DNA of 64,000 bases from Ceratothoa steindachneri (GCA_963969495.1 OZ018337.1:85968777-86032776), one strand, 5' to 3'; shown: positions 1-13,124, counted from the stretch's first letter. A program made the numbers and translations. The notes: generated by a model not told the origin, from the letters alone.

Positions 1-2690
1 TGAATAAAAACATGACACAACAAAAGAAAACGGATTTATTTGTTTCTTTCGATAGAAAAAATGGTTGAGAAAAGCATGGGAAAAAAGAAATTATTCAATT
101 ATTTATTTATATCTACAGGGAAAAAGATGTGTAAAATTATGAAATTTCTGAGTTTCCAACATAAAAAAAGCTGAAAAAAGTTTTATTGAAGAGGGTTGGA
201 ATTTAATTGTATGAAGAAGTCACTAAAATTATCAGTATGATGCCATAGAAGAATTTTATCTTTGACATATCTGAGAGGTGTTACAGATTATACGAGAATT
301 CTGATTGGAAAAAATCCTATCATGATGTACGGAAAATCAGAAGCGGACTTAAACACCCCATTTCATACAGATCGAATTTGGGGCGCCGCCGTTGGTATGA
401 AATCTAGGGTGAAATTCGGTAAGTTTGCAAATTTATTTACGTTAGATTTTGTGATGAAAATCCCCATGTTAACGACAGGATCCTAACACCGGGAAGATCC
501 TAAAGTCATCTGCTACTTTTCCTGCCAGGTAAAACTAAAATAGAGTGGGAGGCTATTAAATGGTAACTATAGGCTGCTATCTGAAGACATTGTGTCGCAT
601 TATTTCACCGTACTTATTTTGCGGCGACCTACAAGACCATATCCATGGAAAGACAAAATATAAACCTCATTTAAAATAAAATAAGAAAACAATGAAAGAT
701 AATAGTGACAATAATAAAACGGTAGCAATGATGATAAAATACAGAGAAAAAAGATAATTTATGGACCGATCCGGGATGGCTTTGAACGGTTGACTCTCTC
801 AGAGACAAGATAAAAGGGCTGTCATTGTTAAAAATTAAATAGTGCGACGGAGAAGGCAGGTGACCTCTAAGCTAGTAAAGTTTCTATCACCCCAAATTCT
901 GGTGTTCAATTTCCCGCCAACAAGACCATTGACGAACGGTAGCGAGCCCACTTCTCATTGTGCCTTCAAATATACAACACTGATCAACCACAAGAATAGA
1001 ATATTTAAGTCTTAGAGACCATTAGAGTCTTCTTAGAGGGGTATAGGAGAGCGCTCAATCAGATAGTATTGCATACTGCGATATTTTCCGACTAGTAGAC
1101 GACCGAAAATAATTTGATACTTTTGAAACATTAATTGATACTCCAATTGGAAATTCTTGGAGCAATGGCTAACTTTAATTTCCACAAACTCATCTCACAT
1201 ATTCATTGTGATGAAACACGAGACCTGACGTGATCTTTGTCATATAACCAGAGTAGTGAAGTGGCCAACGTCTGTTTGGCTGCCTTAATCTGTGCAGACA
1301 GCATGGGACTTTCATTAGCCAGATCGTTTGAAGTCATTCTTTATCTCCAAGAAACTAATAAAAAATCAAAATATACGCCACTTTCGAAGCAGCTATGCCA
1401 TTTATGGATAGTGCAAACAAGGGCTAAAAAATTATGTTGCCGCAAATGCACTTGCCGCGCTATTCGATTCATTGTGTACTACAAAACGGTTTATGAACTC
1501 GGTCCGGCAAGATATTCCCCATGCTGTGCAGTATATAGCAACCACCTCTACCATGATAATAAATTCAGCTTCCGCAGGATAAACTAAATTCAAACAAGAT
1601 GAGCTAAGCAACCGACCCCGTCCTTCTTGCGTCCAATATTCATATGAACATGAATAAAATAGGATCCTACACTTTGATGCTTTTGGCAGGACATTAGCAA
1701 AACTGGACAGAGATTTGTATCATAATTTGAAGAAGAATTTTCCCATGAACCACAAAGGTTTATGGCTTGATTAGTATAATTTGGTGCAAAAACAAGTTCA
1801 AGATCGACCACGGAAAAGAACGAGCCATACCTGACTCTGAAAGACACTGAATCCACGAATAAATGGCATCACGGGCAGTAGATGAGGGAAAGCGAATTGC
1901 ATCTCCCAGACGCCGATAACAATGTTCTTTGTTTAACACTTGAAAAATAGAACTAGTCGCCAAGAAAACACCGTTTTGTTGACTAGAATCCATTATCAAG
2001 AATAGACATTCGTATCAAGAGGATTAAATCACACAATTATACTAAAGATTTGAACAAACGAACGAACCCTAAAATAAAAGTAGATTGACCAAATCAGCAT
2101 TCCACATGATGAACTGATTAATGCCATTAAAGATAATCTCCTCTTTCTCTGTACATGATATTCTAATATGCGAATCTGCGCCAATAAGTGCTGAGAACCC
2201 ATCACCTCCAGACGAGCCTAAATTATTAACATGCCTTTTTTGTATAGAAGCTTGTGACGGCAAAGAAAGCAAAACTTCGTCATTTAAACACAACTTGTGT
2301 GCACGTTTCATAGACTGTTAGAATTTCCCTCTCAGGTATCCATTCAAGCCACGACATAGACAAAGTAATGTGACTCCAGAAGAGAGTGATCGAGAATATC
2401 TTCTCCAGAGTCGCTGATATACCGTTCTTTTTCACGGCAAAACGAGTACGTGCGTGTCGGTAGTCTCTTCTTAACCTATAGTATTAAAGAGTGCTCCCTT
2501 TCCACATTCTGTGCAATTTAAAACTTTTTAAGCACTTAGAATAATAAGGTGGCCTCTCGTAATCTCCATGAAATTAAGTGTCTCCAAGATATTGCAAAGC
2601 TCACAGTAACGAGGTACTTTAAATCTAAAAATGCAGTCTAGGAACCAAAGCCATGCATCTAGTAGTCTCAGATTGAGTAGAGCATCTGAA
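1..2690 (+). repeat. Left arm of a long inverted repeat
   Basis: This stretch matches the reverse complement of about 30,190-32,590 along its whole length. Anchors seen in both arms include a 'gacgaacggtagcgagccc'-like block near 930 (right arm near 31,480), 'gagcgctcaatcagat' near 1,053 (right near 31,365), and 'attaagtgtctccaagatat' near 2,573 (right near 30,295). Identity is roughly 75-80% by eye and rises above 90% near 2,565-2,640. Relative to the right arm this copy has extra segments of about 240 bases near 1,175-1,425 and about 190 bases near 2,298-2,490. The homology reaches base 1, so the arm may continue outside the window. The G+C content is higher than in most of the window. It could be one end of a very large element or simply one of two copies of a dispersed repeat. 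I do not recognise the family. Confidence 0.85.
1590..1999 (-). pseudogene. Possible decayed coding region in left arm
   Basis: Two overlapping minus-strand frames (1,760-1,999 and 1,590-1,856) have counterparts on the plus strand of the right arm at about 30,690-31,045. Shared words include LATSSI, CYR-LGDAIRF and PNY-N-A. The frame switches between arms, and the right arm has an in-frame stop after about 45 codons, so at least one copy is broken. No domain was recognised. The shared residues could reflect plain nucleotide similarity rather than selection on a protein. Confidence 0.2.
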
Positions 2691-5600
2691 GTATAGTTGA
2701 AATCACTGAAGATGCCCTGTGAAGATACCACTTCACCTCCGCTATCCTAGAAATAAGCTGACAAAAAACACACTCATTTTCAAAGACTTGCACACGCAAG
2801 AGATTAGAGAGAAATTAGGTGGATACCAGTCTTGCCTAAAATCTAAATATGTAACTGGATCGCGAAAAACAAGCACTGTAGCGATTCATAAGTAATCTTG
2901 AAAGATAGCCTCATGCTAGATTAGATTAATCAAAGCTAAAGAGCGAAAAGCCTTGCATACCATATTTCCATAACGCGGCGTGAGGAATATTTTGCGTTCC
3001 AGGTTTAGCATCTGCACAGAAACAAGGGCGGACTACATCTTACTTAACGTTTTGTTCATTGTAAGCTTCCACGCCTTTGAAGGTGAATACGATTCGGTGG
3101 ACTTTAGCTAACGTGTAAGATGTATGAATGGAAAAAATCCTAAGTATTTGCGCCTCCATCCTGGAGGACAGGATGGTATCATGTCTAATATATTTCAATT
3201 TTTTTAAGGAGCTTCTCCCTTTCTGCATGATATGTCATCTCATTGCTAGAAGACGTGGTGTAAGTCATTAAAAGCACCAAATCTAACTCTAATCAAAGGT
3301 TAACCTGACTGTATTCATAAGAGACAATAGCGATTTACTTTGAGGGCTTTATCACACTCATCCCTATTTAAAATAAGTAAACACGATGAAAGTTCAGAGC
3401 ATTAATCAACGGCTTCATTAACTGACATAAACTCCTGCACTGTGATGATTCATTTCATAGAATGCGACGCTCCTCCTTGATCAAAGAGGCACCATATTTG
3501 ACGGTTGACGGTGGTTATCAAGCATAAGGTAGTTTAATGAGAAAAAGACTGTTACCATACTGTTACCGAAATTTGATTATGTTTCAGTGCAGTACAGGAG
3601 TAGATCTTGGCAAGAAAACGACTAAATTCTATGATGGAGATAAGTAATTTCAACTACATTTAAGACAATTGTATCCAGTTATTCTTCCAGTTCTGATAAA
3701 ATCCGCCGAGTGGTATTGATTTTGTAGTCACCATGAGGAGTTTTCGCCGTTCTTATCCTTGACAATGGAAAAGGGTATTGTGAAATTTATAATAAACCGG
3801 CTTTTGGAAAATGGAAATCAGAAAGTAAAATTTAGCATCCATCTTCCTACATGTATTACTCTAGGGGAGTCTTCGTAAAAGCCTTATACTCTGGTGGGTT
3901 GAAAGTAATGACACGCTCAACACGGTCATATGGAGGAAAAAATCTAAAGAGAAACGGCACGAGACACGACACCTCATCTGCATCTAGGTGGCCCTAAACC
4001 GCCTGCAATTCCAAAGAAGGAACCCCTCCCCAGATTCGATATTAAAGAATCAGGCACAGTTGCTTTTTGCACGAGACCCAGTCAAATATAGCTGTGTGTC
4101 AAATTACTTTGACAATTTTGACACTTTGATTGAATTTACTTGCAAAATGGCAAAAAAACACAACCGAGCTAATGACACAAATGCCTTCACGTGCTAGACT
4201 TGACAGAAAGCAGACACCAAGTCACAGTGACTTTGTAACCTATTGAAAAGCGTCGGGTTTGGGTCTATAGAACCACATCTCTCTTTTTTACCCAATTTTT
4301 CAACCAAGAGTCACACATTTTCTGCTAGCTTTTGAGTAATTTCCTGTAATAAGGAAGATACCAGGCAGTTTAAGATCAACTTGTTCGGTACTAGGCTAAG
4401 TTTTTCAATTTTGAAGGATCGTACTATGCCCCCTTTTATCCATATTTTCCGTATTGGAGTTTGAGACCGTCCAAGATGTGGAATCAAGTTTGCTTGTATA
4501 GCCTACTGAGCTAGTCTTTCTGTGTCCAGAGTAGTAGGTTGGGCAATTGATTCTCCAAAGATCAGTCGATTTGTCACTCTAAGCCTGATTGGCTAAGTTA
4601 AACAGAATGGCCTAGACCGATAAAGTAGACACGCTTAGTTCGTGCCCAAGAAACCAAACTAAGCTCTCATTCTGACGCAGCATGTATGCGTCGGACAACT
4701 TTGTTTTCTCAATTGCACGAGTGAGTAAAATTAGCCTGAAGCCAGCGGGCTCAGATGAGTAGCAACATCCCAATGAGAGGCCTAGAAATCTTTAAAGCTC
4801 CGCTCACGTTTGTCAGTCTATTCTTCTTTTTAGTTTGGAAAGGCGGATCCTTGCATTTTTCTCTCTTCCTCCAGTCAGGGGTGGCTCAAAGTAGAACTGA
4901 TTACCTAGGGACATGCCATTCGTCAAATGACAATCTAACAACCATTTTCAGTGCACGACTTCCCCCTTCCTCTGGAGAGAGATGCCATAGCCATTTTTTC
5001 CCACCCTTTTTGTTTCGTGGAATCATTACTCATGGGTTGGTATAGTTCCGCAAAGGGATTAGGTTTCGTATTAGTTTCCCTAATTGAGAGGCCATCCAGG
5101 GTTGAAAATTTCATCTACGTTGAGACTGACTTAGTGCTAGATTTGAGGGGCCCACTCAGTTGGGAGGGAGTTTCCATCGGTCGTGCTCCTTATTCTTGTC
5201 GATGATCCAGTTTGTGGTGAAGAGAAAATTGCGCCTGCACACCATTCTTGTTGAAAACTTCATCAAAAAGTCGTGCCTGCAATAGGATAAATGAGAAAAA
5301 AACGTCTACCATAGACTGGAATACTAAAAACAATTGTCGCAATAAGGTTGGAAATTGGTTACACTATGTATCAGGGTTATTAATTATACTGACCACATTG
5401 CTGGGGAGACGAGGTTTCCTGGGGCTTCAGTAATGAAATTTGGATATCTTGAGGATTATCGACAAAATCAAGAATCAACTGCAATATATCTCTACCTATA
5501 CGTTTCCTAGAAGGTTACATGGCTTTTAAGTCTGGCACCTATGATAAGAAAAAGATTACTGACTCCCACTCAGCTTCAGGATTTGACGGAGGTTAAAGAA

Positions 5601-7759
5601 GGAAAGGTAGATAAGGCGATCCTATACGAATTCTCTTCGTAAAAGATTTTTTGGGATTCATATTCACTTGGACCCTTTCCAGGAACATCACAAGGTTCTG
5701 CATTTATGTTAAGCAAGAAAGGCAAATGTACTTCTATGACCATGCCAAAAATGCAAACTACAGTGTTAAATGGATTCCTGGTTATGATAAGTTAAATCTA
5801 TTTGAGCCCCAACGGCAATAGAGCCCTTGAAAAAACGTACCTATGATTAAAAGGGGGAGAGGATTGACACTTGATCATGTGATTTTTTATCTTGTCGATA
5901 AATTATGTAGATTTTAATTAAGGGCTTCCACAATTTACAAAGGAATAATGATGAGGAGGAAGGTTAACAATTTCGCCAATTAATGTGAAAAGAAACGGAC
6001 TGTATAAGCGTTGAGACGTTATAGGCGTTGATCAATACGAGTTTGAGGAATATCTTAGACATTTTGCGCAAAAGCATCGCTAAGCAAAAACTAAATCTTT
6101 TGGTTTAAGTTTATTTGTTTGTCAAGGAAGCAAATTATTAGTCTTTGAACAATACTATCCTTAGACCCTAATATCGATATTTCTACTTACTTTTAGACCT
6201 GTGAAAGAATTATACTTGCTGTCAAATAGCGATCGTAACAGGTATTTGAAAACAAAGGACAGCTTTCCCCATTCTAAGGTAAACTTATCATTGCAAGATT
6301 CGGAATTGTCCGCAAAAATTTCTACATTTTTTTTGGATTAGAAACTTTGAGCTATTATTTCTAGCTAAAGATTTTGACTCTTATATACAAAACATTTCAT
6401 CTGCTCCCACGGTAAAAGGGGTTTCAGGTGAGCACGGAACATTCTTGGGCCTTGTTTGAAAATGAGAAACCAGTTCGATCTTTGGTCTTCTTCCTTTAAA
6501 CTTTAACACGAAATATTCAATTTTGGTGAATTAATTATTCTAAATTGTAATTATTCATGCCAGAATGATATTAGATTCTACCATTAAACCTAATGTCGAA
6601 TGGCCCACCAAACTTTTACTCTAAATTCATTTAAATTTTCGGTATAATAGTAACCAATATCTTAATTGCATATATTCATTTTTGTTTCGACCATATCGGA
6701 TTTATGACCAATAATAATTGATTAGCAAAATATTTTCTAGGATTTTCGTAGCCTATTTTCCTAATTAATTTACATAAGTCCAGGAAAGACTTGTTTACAA
6801 ACGCAAGGAAAACAATCTCTTCAGGCACATCTCCCTAATTAGTAACCATCAATATAATATGGAATTATATTGCAATTAAATATTATCCAAATTTAAAAGG
6901 TTCAAAGAAACATTAATAATAAATTGCTCATGTGACTATCATATTTTAGGTTTCCAGGATCAATTAACTATCAATCAAAAACCATATCGCCAAAGCCCCA
7001 TACAATGAGGTATACAAAAATGATTGTGGTGATTCCGGAATATCTTCCATCAAAGACAAACATATGTAACAATTGATAATTATAGTCAATCTTATATAAC
7101 ATTTCACCTATTGTAGCTACTCATCACAGGATTATTTATAAATGGCCATTTTATCGATGCTCACTGATCAACAATCTTGCTCTATCATGGAAAACATCAA
7201 GAATTTCAATGTACAAAATGGCAAGTGTAGCTTGATTTTATTGATTCGATGGTGATAATAATCATAAGTATAACTGACGTAACAGAAGCAGTTCCGATTA
7301 AATTAGTTAATGAGTACAAGGCTTAGTGGTAAATAGATGTAAACTGGTTCTATAGAAATTACTTTGAAAAATTCTCGCATATAAAGTCTTATTAGTGTTG
7401 CAGTATAGGCAAGTTCCTTTTCCTAAAAATCAAGCCCTCATTCCTACCCCGCACATAAAACATAAACATACATGATTGGATTTTTTATAAGTTAAAACTG
7501 ATTAAATAACGATTTGTACGCCATGGAAGGGAAATAACATAACATTTAAATTTAAGTCAAATTTTCTCCCTTTGATTGTCATGATATAGATAAATTTACT
7601 ATAATTGCACTTTATCTACACAATAAATACTAAGACTGTAATCTAAGAACAGATTATTAGGATGAGTTGAATAAGAATAAATCTTTTTCTCTTACTTGTC
7701 CTCATTGGCGTTGGTTCCAGCTCGTGTTTGAGCATTAGTTTCGTCGTAAGTTATCCGAT
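2691..7759. other. Gene-poor stretch, nothing recognised
   Basis: No supportable gene was found. Short frames at 4,755-5,045 and 4,951-5,205 overlap in different frames, are low in complexity and match no family I know. Bases up to about 5,800 are less AT-rich than those after, so a composition boundary lies near 5,800. From 5,900 to 7,700 the sequence is strongly AT-rich and full of stops. Confidence 0.5.
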
Positions 7760-8148
7760 CTCCTCGGTTGATGTCTGTGTTAGATATGACTTAGGAGACG
7801 GAGAAGGTCGCAAAGAAAATAGAGACGATGCGAGTCAATGAAGAATTTGTTTTTGGTGATCGTGGCTGCGCGACGGCCACGCGTGCCAGTTGGCCAGTAA
7901 CGCGTCTACTGCGGCTCAAAAAAATGAGTATTGCGTTTTCGGCAAGGCTGCTTGAATCAGTCTGCCGGGTTCATGCTCTATCAAGGCCAGCCTTAATCGC
8001 GCCTGCCTGCTGGGTGCTGCTCTCCTGCGCTGGAGCCAGACATGGGAATCTTATATGGAACATGTCTGCTTGGTTCGCATTTATAGTCTTGCTGTTGGTC
8101 GCTTTTAATCTGGAACCTCATCCACTACCTTACCACCATTGGTAACCC
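7760..8148 (+). other. GC-rich patch with a 105-codon open frame
   Basis: A patch of clearly higher GC with several CpG-containing words (for example 'gcgcgacggccacgcgtgcc' near 7,867) sits in AT-rich flanks. It holds a frame from ATG 7,828 to the stop at 8,143-8,145. The conceptual protein has a hydrophobic run (SAWFAFIVLLLVAF) near its C-terminus that could be one membrane span, and no motif I recognise. Length and patch width are almost the same, so the frame may just reflect low stop density in GC-rich DNA. It could be a transposon remnant or a diverged exon. Confidence 0.25.
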
Positions 8149-8704
8149 TGCCAGGAGTTTGAAACTCCCAAAGGGATCACTCTTAGAATCATTGGAACAC
8201 TCAAGCTCTTTTCAGAAATATGATAATAATATTGTCATGCTTTTCCTTTCTTCATAGGCCGGGAAATCACTAAAAAGTATACCGATGCTCTCTTTCGAGA
8301 AGCAGGGCTGGAATATTAAGGAAGATAACTCCACTAAATGGTACTTGGGTATAATTTCAATGAAATATCTTGAAATAATTCTCTCCTCTGATATCAGAAA
8401 CAATGCTGATATCCTGAAGAATGAGAAGAAATTCCTCTTTAAATTTTAATTTCACCTGGTTGATCAACAAAATCTTGTTTCTGTCCTGCTACACATAAAA
8501 CCTTTTCACAGGAAACATTTCGTGGAAACACTAGCCATGAGAAACTTTAAGAGACCCAGATATGTGGTCGAAAGGCCTCAATTTGTGGATACGCAAATAA
8601 CAAAATGAGAAAGAATTCCACGAATCTTATAGTCGGCTCTTGAAAGATTTCTATTGATATAAAGGAGCTGCTTTAGCCTTTGTCCGTCCCACCACTTTGT
8701 TGGT

Positions 8705-8860
8705 ATAAATCGTCCAAGAGCAAATGGTGAAGTTCAATAAAAATAAATAGGTTTATCGAAGGTTTCAGAATTTTTTAAAGCAAACGAATAAAATTTAGTG
8801 AAGCTCAGAAAGTTGATTAAAATTGAGATATGGCTGCTTTTTCATTGGATCGTTTTCGTA
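8705..8860 (-). repeat. Short interspersed repeat family C, copy a (partial)
   Basis: Partial copy in reverse orientation of the repeat seen fully at 9,100-9,413. Diagnostic words are 'gtgaagttcaataaaaataaat' (inverse of the 'atttatt...gaacttcac' block) and 'atggctgctttttcat'. It faces copy b across about 240 bases and could form a hairpin with it. Confidence 0.6.
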
Positions 8861-9099
8861 TAAATGAAGATTTTATCAAAGTTATTTCCAAAGTGAATTT
8901 CCTATTTATAATCTTTAGCATATGGAAATACCTACTGGCCCCTAAATAGGAGTATAGCAAAAGGAAGTTTTCAAGAAAATTTAGATGGGAAAAAAAAGAG
9001 CTTTTCCGTATTTCAAAAGATTGAAATGATTTTCTTGCCTTTAGGCCTAGAGAATAAGGTTTAATTTCAAAAAAACAGACAGTAAATTATCAGGTGACC

Positions 9100-9413
9100 A
9101 CGTAATGGCTTCACCACTCTTCCCATATGTAGGGAGCTTGCGCTTCGTTACCAAGATTTAAATTTAAAATCTAAAAAAAGCAGCCATGGTCAATATTTTA
9201 TATCAATTTTCTTAACTTCGCCAATTATAATACCTTTAAAAAGTAACTCTAAACTGAATTTTCTGAACTCCACCATTTGTATTTCTTTGGGTTTTAAAAA
9301 TTCACAAAATTTCGATACTTCGATTTATTTCAGAACTTCACCAATTTGTTTTTAGATATTATAAAAGAATTATTATGAATAACTTTGATGAAAAACATAA
9401 GTCATAACCAACC
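9100..9413 (+). repeat. Short interspersed repeat family C, copy b (full)
   Basis: About 310 bases, non-coding. It begins 'aatggcttcaccactcttcc', carries 'gcttgcgcttcgttac', then 'tttaaatttaaaatctaaaa' and 'cagccatgg', and ends near 'aactttgatgaaaaacataa'. A near-complete inverted copy lies at 35,212-35,585 and a deleted same-orientation copy at 29,636-29,962. Its length, AT-richness and lack of coding fit a MITE-like or SINE-like element. I did not identify clean terminal inverted repeats or target duplications. Confidence 0.7.
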
Positions 9414-9469
9414 TCGATTAAATTATTATTCAAATACTAAATAAAATCCTCTTCTTGAATTATAGAGTT

Positions 9470-9700
9470 AGTGAAGTGATGATGATGATGACAAGAGGAG
9501 CGGATTCGCCATTTCTAAGATCCTAAATAAAAGAGCATCTATTTTAGAGCTCGAAGACACAAATCGGATTATCAAATATTTTGATTTTTTTTAACAAAAA
9601 TAATTAAGAATTTCAGAAAATGTATAAAAATTAAAACATGGCTGTTTTTCTTTATTATCTTAGTATATAAAAGCATTTCTAAATGGAATATTAATTTCTC
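9470..9700 (-). repeat. Short interspersed repeat family C, copy c (partial)
   Basis: A reverse-orientation partial copy recognised by 'agaatttcagaaaatgtataa' and 'aaacatggctgtttttc'. It contains a small (GAT)n microsatellite at about 9,478-9,491. With copies a and b it makes three alternating-orientation copies within 1 kb. Confidence 0.55.
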
Positions 9701-10189
9701 AGGATTGTTGATTCCATATATCAAAGAATTCCAGAGAACTTCTTACTCCTTTTTAGGCCTAGAAAATAACTACGGATATAAAAGAAATGGACTTAGGATA
9801 TTTTTTATGAAGAATGTACTGAAGTAAGATAAGCAGTAGGGAGGGAAGGTGTGTGTTTTATCAAAGTTGTTTTTATCATTAATTTAAATATTAACAATTA
9901 GAGGGAAGTAGGGTTTTTTCGTACATACAAAGCTCATATCAATGTTAATTTTAAGAATTTATTTAAGAATTGGGGAAAAAACAACTAGCAGGAATATGAT
10001 TTTGTAAATTTGAAGCTTTTATTTCAATAATCTATAAGAGCTAATTTTCTTACCTTATACTTTTTACTCCCTCATTTAGAATGAATATGACAAAGGCTTA
10101 AATAAAATTAATTTTAAAATTATTGTACACGAAAATTAAGAAACTAATAAAGAGAGATTCCTGCAAAATCTGAACCCCCAACTAGAGTG
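9701..10189. other. AT-rich interval, no gene seen
   Basis: Contains further weak echoes of the family C vocabulary (for example 'ttttatcaaagttg' near 9,857) but no complete copy and no supportable gene. Confidence 0.4.
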
Positions 10190-10699
10190 TTTAGCCATAA
10201 AGAGGCACAGCAGGTTTATTGTTAATGGAAAAGCTATGTCCTGACAGGAGAAGGCTTCTTACGCACTTGGCTTCCCTTTTCATCTTATGGACTTTCCAGC
10301 AGCAGAAGCTGCAAAGCAAGAAGGCAAGCTAAGCAGGTATTTAACACTAAAGCGCAAACCCACTGGTATGTGGACATGCCCTGGGGCCTACGAAGAACTG
10401 CACCCCTACTCTACACTGCCTTTTCAAGATACAGGTCCAAAGACTGCAAACGTTTCTACCCGTTGAAACCTTGTTCAAATTGATGCCATAAAGAGGTCAT
10501 CCGTCATCTTTGATCTCGATGGAATCTCCAAAGCCAAATATATTTCAGAAGAATTTGACACAATAGGAAAGGTAACTGCACAATTCGATCCTGTAAAGAA
10601 AAGCGATATCCTTAACTTGTCCTTAGGTCACAAACCGAACGTCTGCCAACGAGAAAAAGCTTCTCCTGTAAGTTAAAGTGGCGAAGCCGCCTCTCTTGT
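10190..10699 (+). other. GC-richer patch with a 69-codon frame
   Basis: A frame without an ATG runs from 10,467 (after a stop at 10,464-10,466) to the stop at 10,674-10,676. It includes SSVIFDLDGISKAKYISEEF and ends REKASPVS. Codon composition is more gene-like than in the flanks. I do not recognise the protein. The patch ends in 'gtggcgaagccgcctc', close to the 'gtggcgaagccattgc' end of the family C repeat, which suggests a mobile origin rather than a host exon. It could be an exon of a host gene or a decayed transposon frame. Confidence 0.3.
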
Positions 10700-13091
10700 C
10701 TATTATAAATTAATGGGAAAAACAAAACAGGTTGCAATTCAGAAACATTCAAAATGTTAATAGCTTAATTTAGGAAAATATCCAGATATTTTGATTTGTT
10801 ACAATTACTATTCATTTCTTATTAATTATCTAAACTTTTCCATCCTAGATCATATTTATAGAAGATACTTATAGAATGAGATAGAACTGTGATCATATTC
10901 TCAAATGCAGAGGATCGCGTATTCGCCCAAATGCTGTTCAGCCCTTCGTATGGAGAGAATAATTCGAGTTTGCCAAATAAACAGTTATTTGTTCCTCCTC
11001 TGCTTAGATTTCGTTCCTAGACGAGCGGAGGTGGTGAAGTTTACCGTTATAAATTACCTCATCATAAGTCTCGTGTGCCCTTCGGTCTATATGTAGGCAT
11101 AATATTTATAAATAATTGCGGATCAAGCTAAGAATCTAAAATCCCGTAGGAAAGAATAGTGGGAGTAATTAATCTATGTGGGGGTGATGTGGTAATCAAA
11201 ACACGACGTGAAGAAATCATGAATGACAATCTTAAAGCTGTTGTGGTCACCGTGGGAATAAATACAGCTAAGATTACGTACGTCTTGTCGGGTGTTGAAT
11301 TCGAAATAAAGTGTTTTATGAACTTCTTACTTTAGATTTCTAACAATCTTTATCTTCCTTCAAATAGCGATGAGTCTGAGATCAGAGCCAATGAGATTTA
11401 AATGACTTCCTGTTTCTACTGATGATCAATAGCTGCCCTTTCATAGCAATTTTTCTTAAGGATGATTCTGTGCTGAGAAATATAGCGATTTTTCCCGTCG
11501 ATTATTGTAATAGGATTTTCACCTACTGAGCAGACAATGGAAAGTTGTGGAGCAGTACTCTGACACTAAAAAGAAAATGGATGGTCACCGGCAAAAAGAA
11601 AATGAAATAACCCTCCTTGACAAAAACCTAGCTGACTTCTACGATATATCATCACTCCTTTCGTTACTCCTAATCCGCAACTGCCGATAAAAGATGATGA
11701 CATACCATTCTGTACTCTATGTTTACGGCTCCACTCAGCTTGATTGGCAGCATAATTTAATCCCCTCAAGTTTGGCGAAGCCAAAAGTGTCCAGTTTCCT
11801 AAGTACAGAATCATTCGTAGAAACATTAATGTTATATACCAGAAGTTTCAAACTTGATCTTTGTTCTAAAATAAGAGTTTGATGTTAATTTTTCCATGAT
11901 TTTATAATAGTAATACTACTAAAAGTTCTCATATTTGCTTTCTCTAAATGAAATTATGCAATTTGATCTCTAAATTTACTCAACCGGTTCATGTAAGAGT
12001 TAACAGCATGTTTGCATTTAGCTTAATAAGAATCTCTATGAATAAATAGTACTCCCTTTTAAGGCAAACATTGCATTACTTCTTTGACATCTGATATACA
12101 TACCAGAATTATCTTCATTTTGTCATTTGACATAAATCTCTTTCCAAAAACTTCGCGAGAAAGAAAGAAAGAATATGAGAGAAAAGCAAAGAAAAGAAGG
12201 AAATTTCATTCAAAACAATACGATTTGACTCTCTACTAAGTGAAAAAATGCAACATTTAAATACGTTTAAGAACACTCCCCTTAACCAGTGCCCATACTA
12301 CTTATTCTTTTCATAAAATGATCTAAAATACAAGAGTGCTCACCTTCATAAACCCCCCTCAAGGAGGCAGTTGGGAGGGAAAGCAAGTATTAGAAATGGA
12401 GGGCAAAAGAGATTTCCGATTCTGCGCTTCACTAAAATTTGGCCAAATTACAGAAATCTTTCGAATTTGAGACGAATTTTCTTCCTCGGTTTTTTCATTC
12501 GGAAAGTTCGCGACTTCTTGCGAAGTCAGTGGCTGAGGCCAGGAAATTTCTGCACCTTATCTTTTTCTCGTCATGGTAGAAACGGAAAGAAGAATTTCAT
12601 ATGTAAAAAAGGCCAGAAAACTAAATTCCTATTTTTTCACCATTGTAGATCAAGAAAGCTATTTCTTGTTAACCTTAGTTAACGTTTACTAACAGAAAAA
12701 CTATCCCAGTAATGCTTCTCAAGTTAAGTAGAGTTGGAAATCCTCAAGGTTTTAGTGTTGTGAATTGTCTTCTTCACTTAATATAATATTCTGCATATTT
12801 TTACTTCGATTAAATTTGTTATTTTCTTGACAACCTATTTTATAAGCATGTTTGGCAAAGATTCCCTCGTTAGTTATAATAATTTCCAAGTAGGTTCACT
12901 CAAATAAAATGTGCTGATATGACACATAAAAACTATATGAGGGTGAATTAAGTTGTAGCACAACGAATAAAGTGTACCAATGGGGGATTCACGCAATCAA
13001 ACTGGAAGGTGAATGCAAAGCCACAGTCGGAATTTCGAAAGCAAGATTAAATCCGTTCGTGTTTATAAGAGTAAATACTTGGGGGAGGTCT
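10700..13091. other. AT-rich interval, no gene recognised
   Basis: Short frames at 10,905-11,096, 11,566-11,826 (-) and 12,371-12,682 (+) match no family I know and lack splice-site context. The interval is otherwise low-complexity AT-rich DNA. Confidence 0.4.
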
Positions 13092-13124
13092 TGGTGACCT
13101 CGATTACTCACGGGGTGTAGCCAA

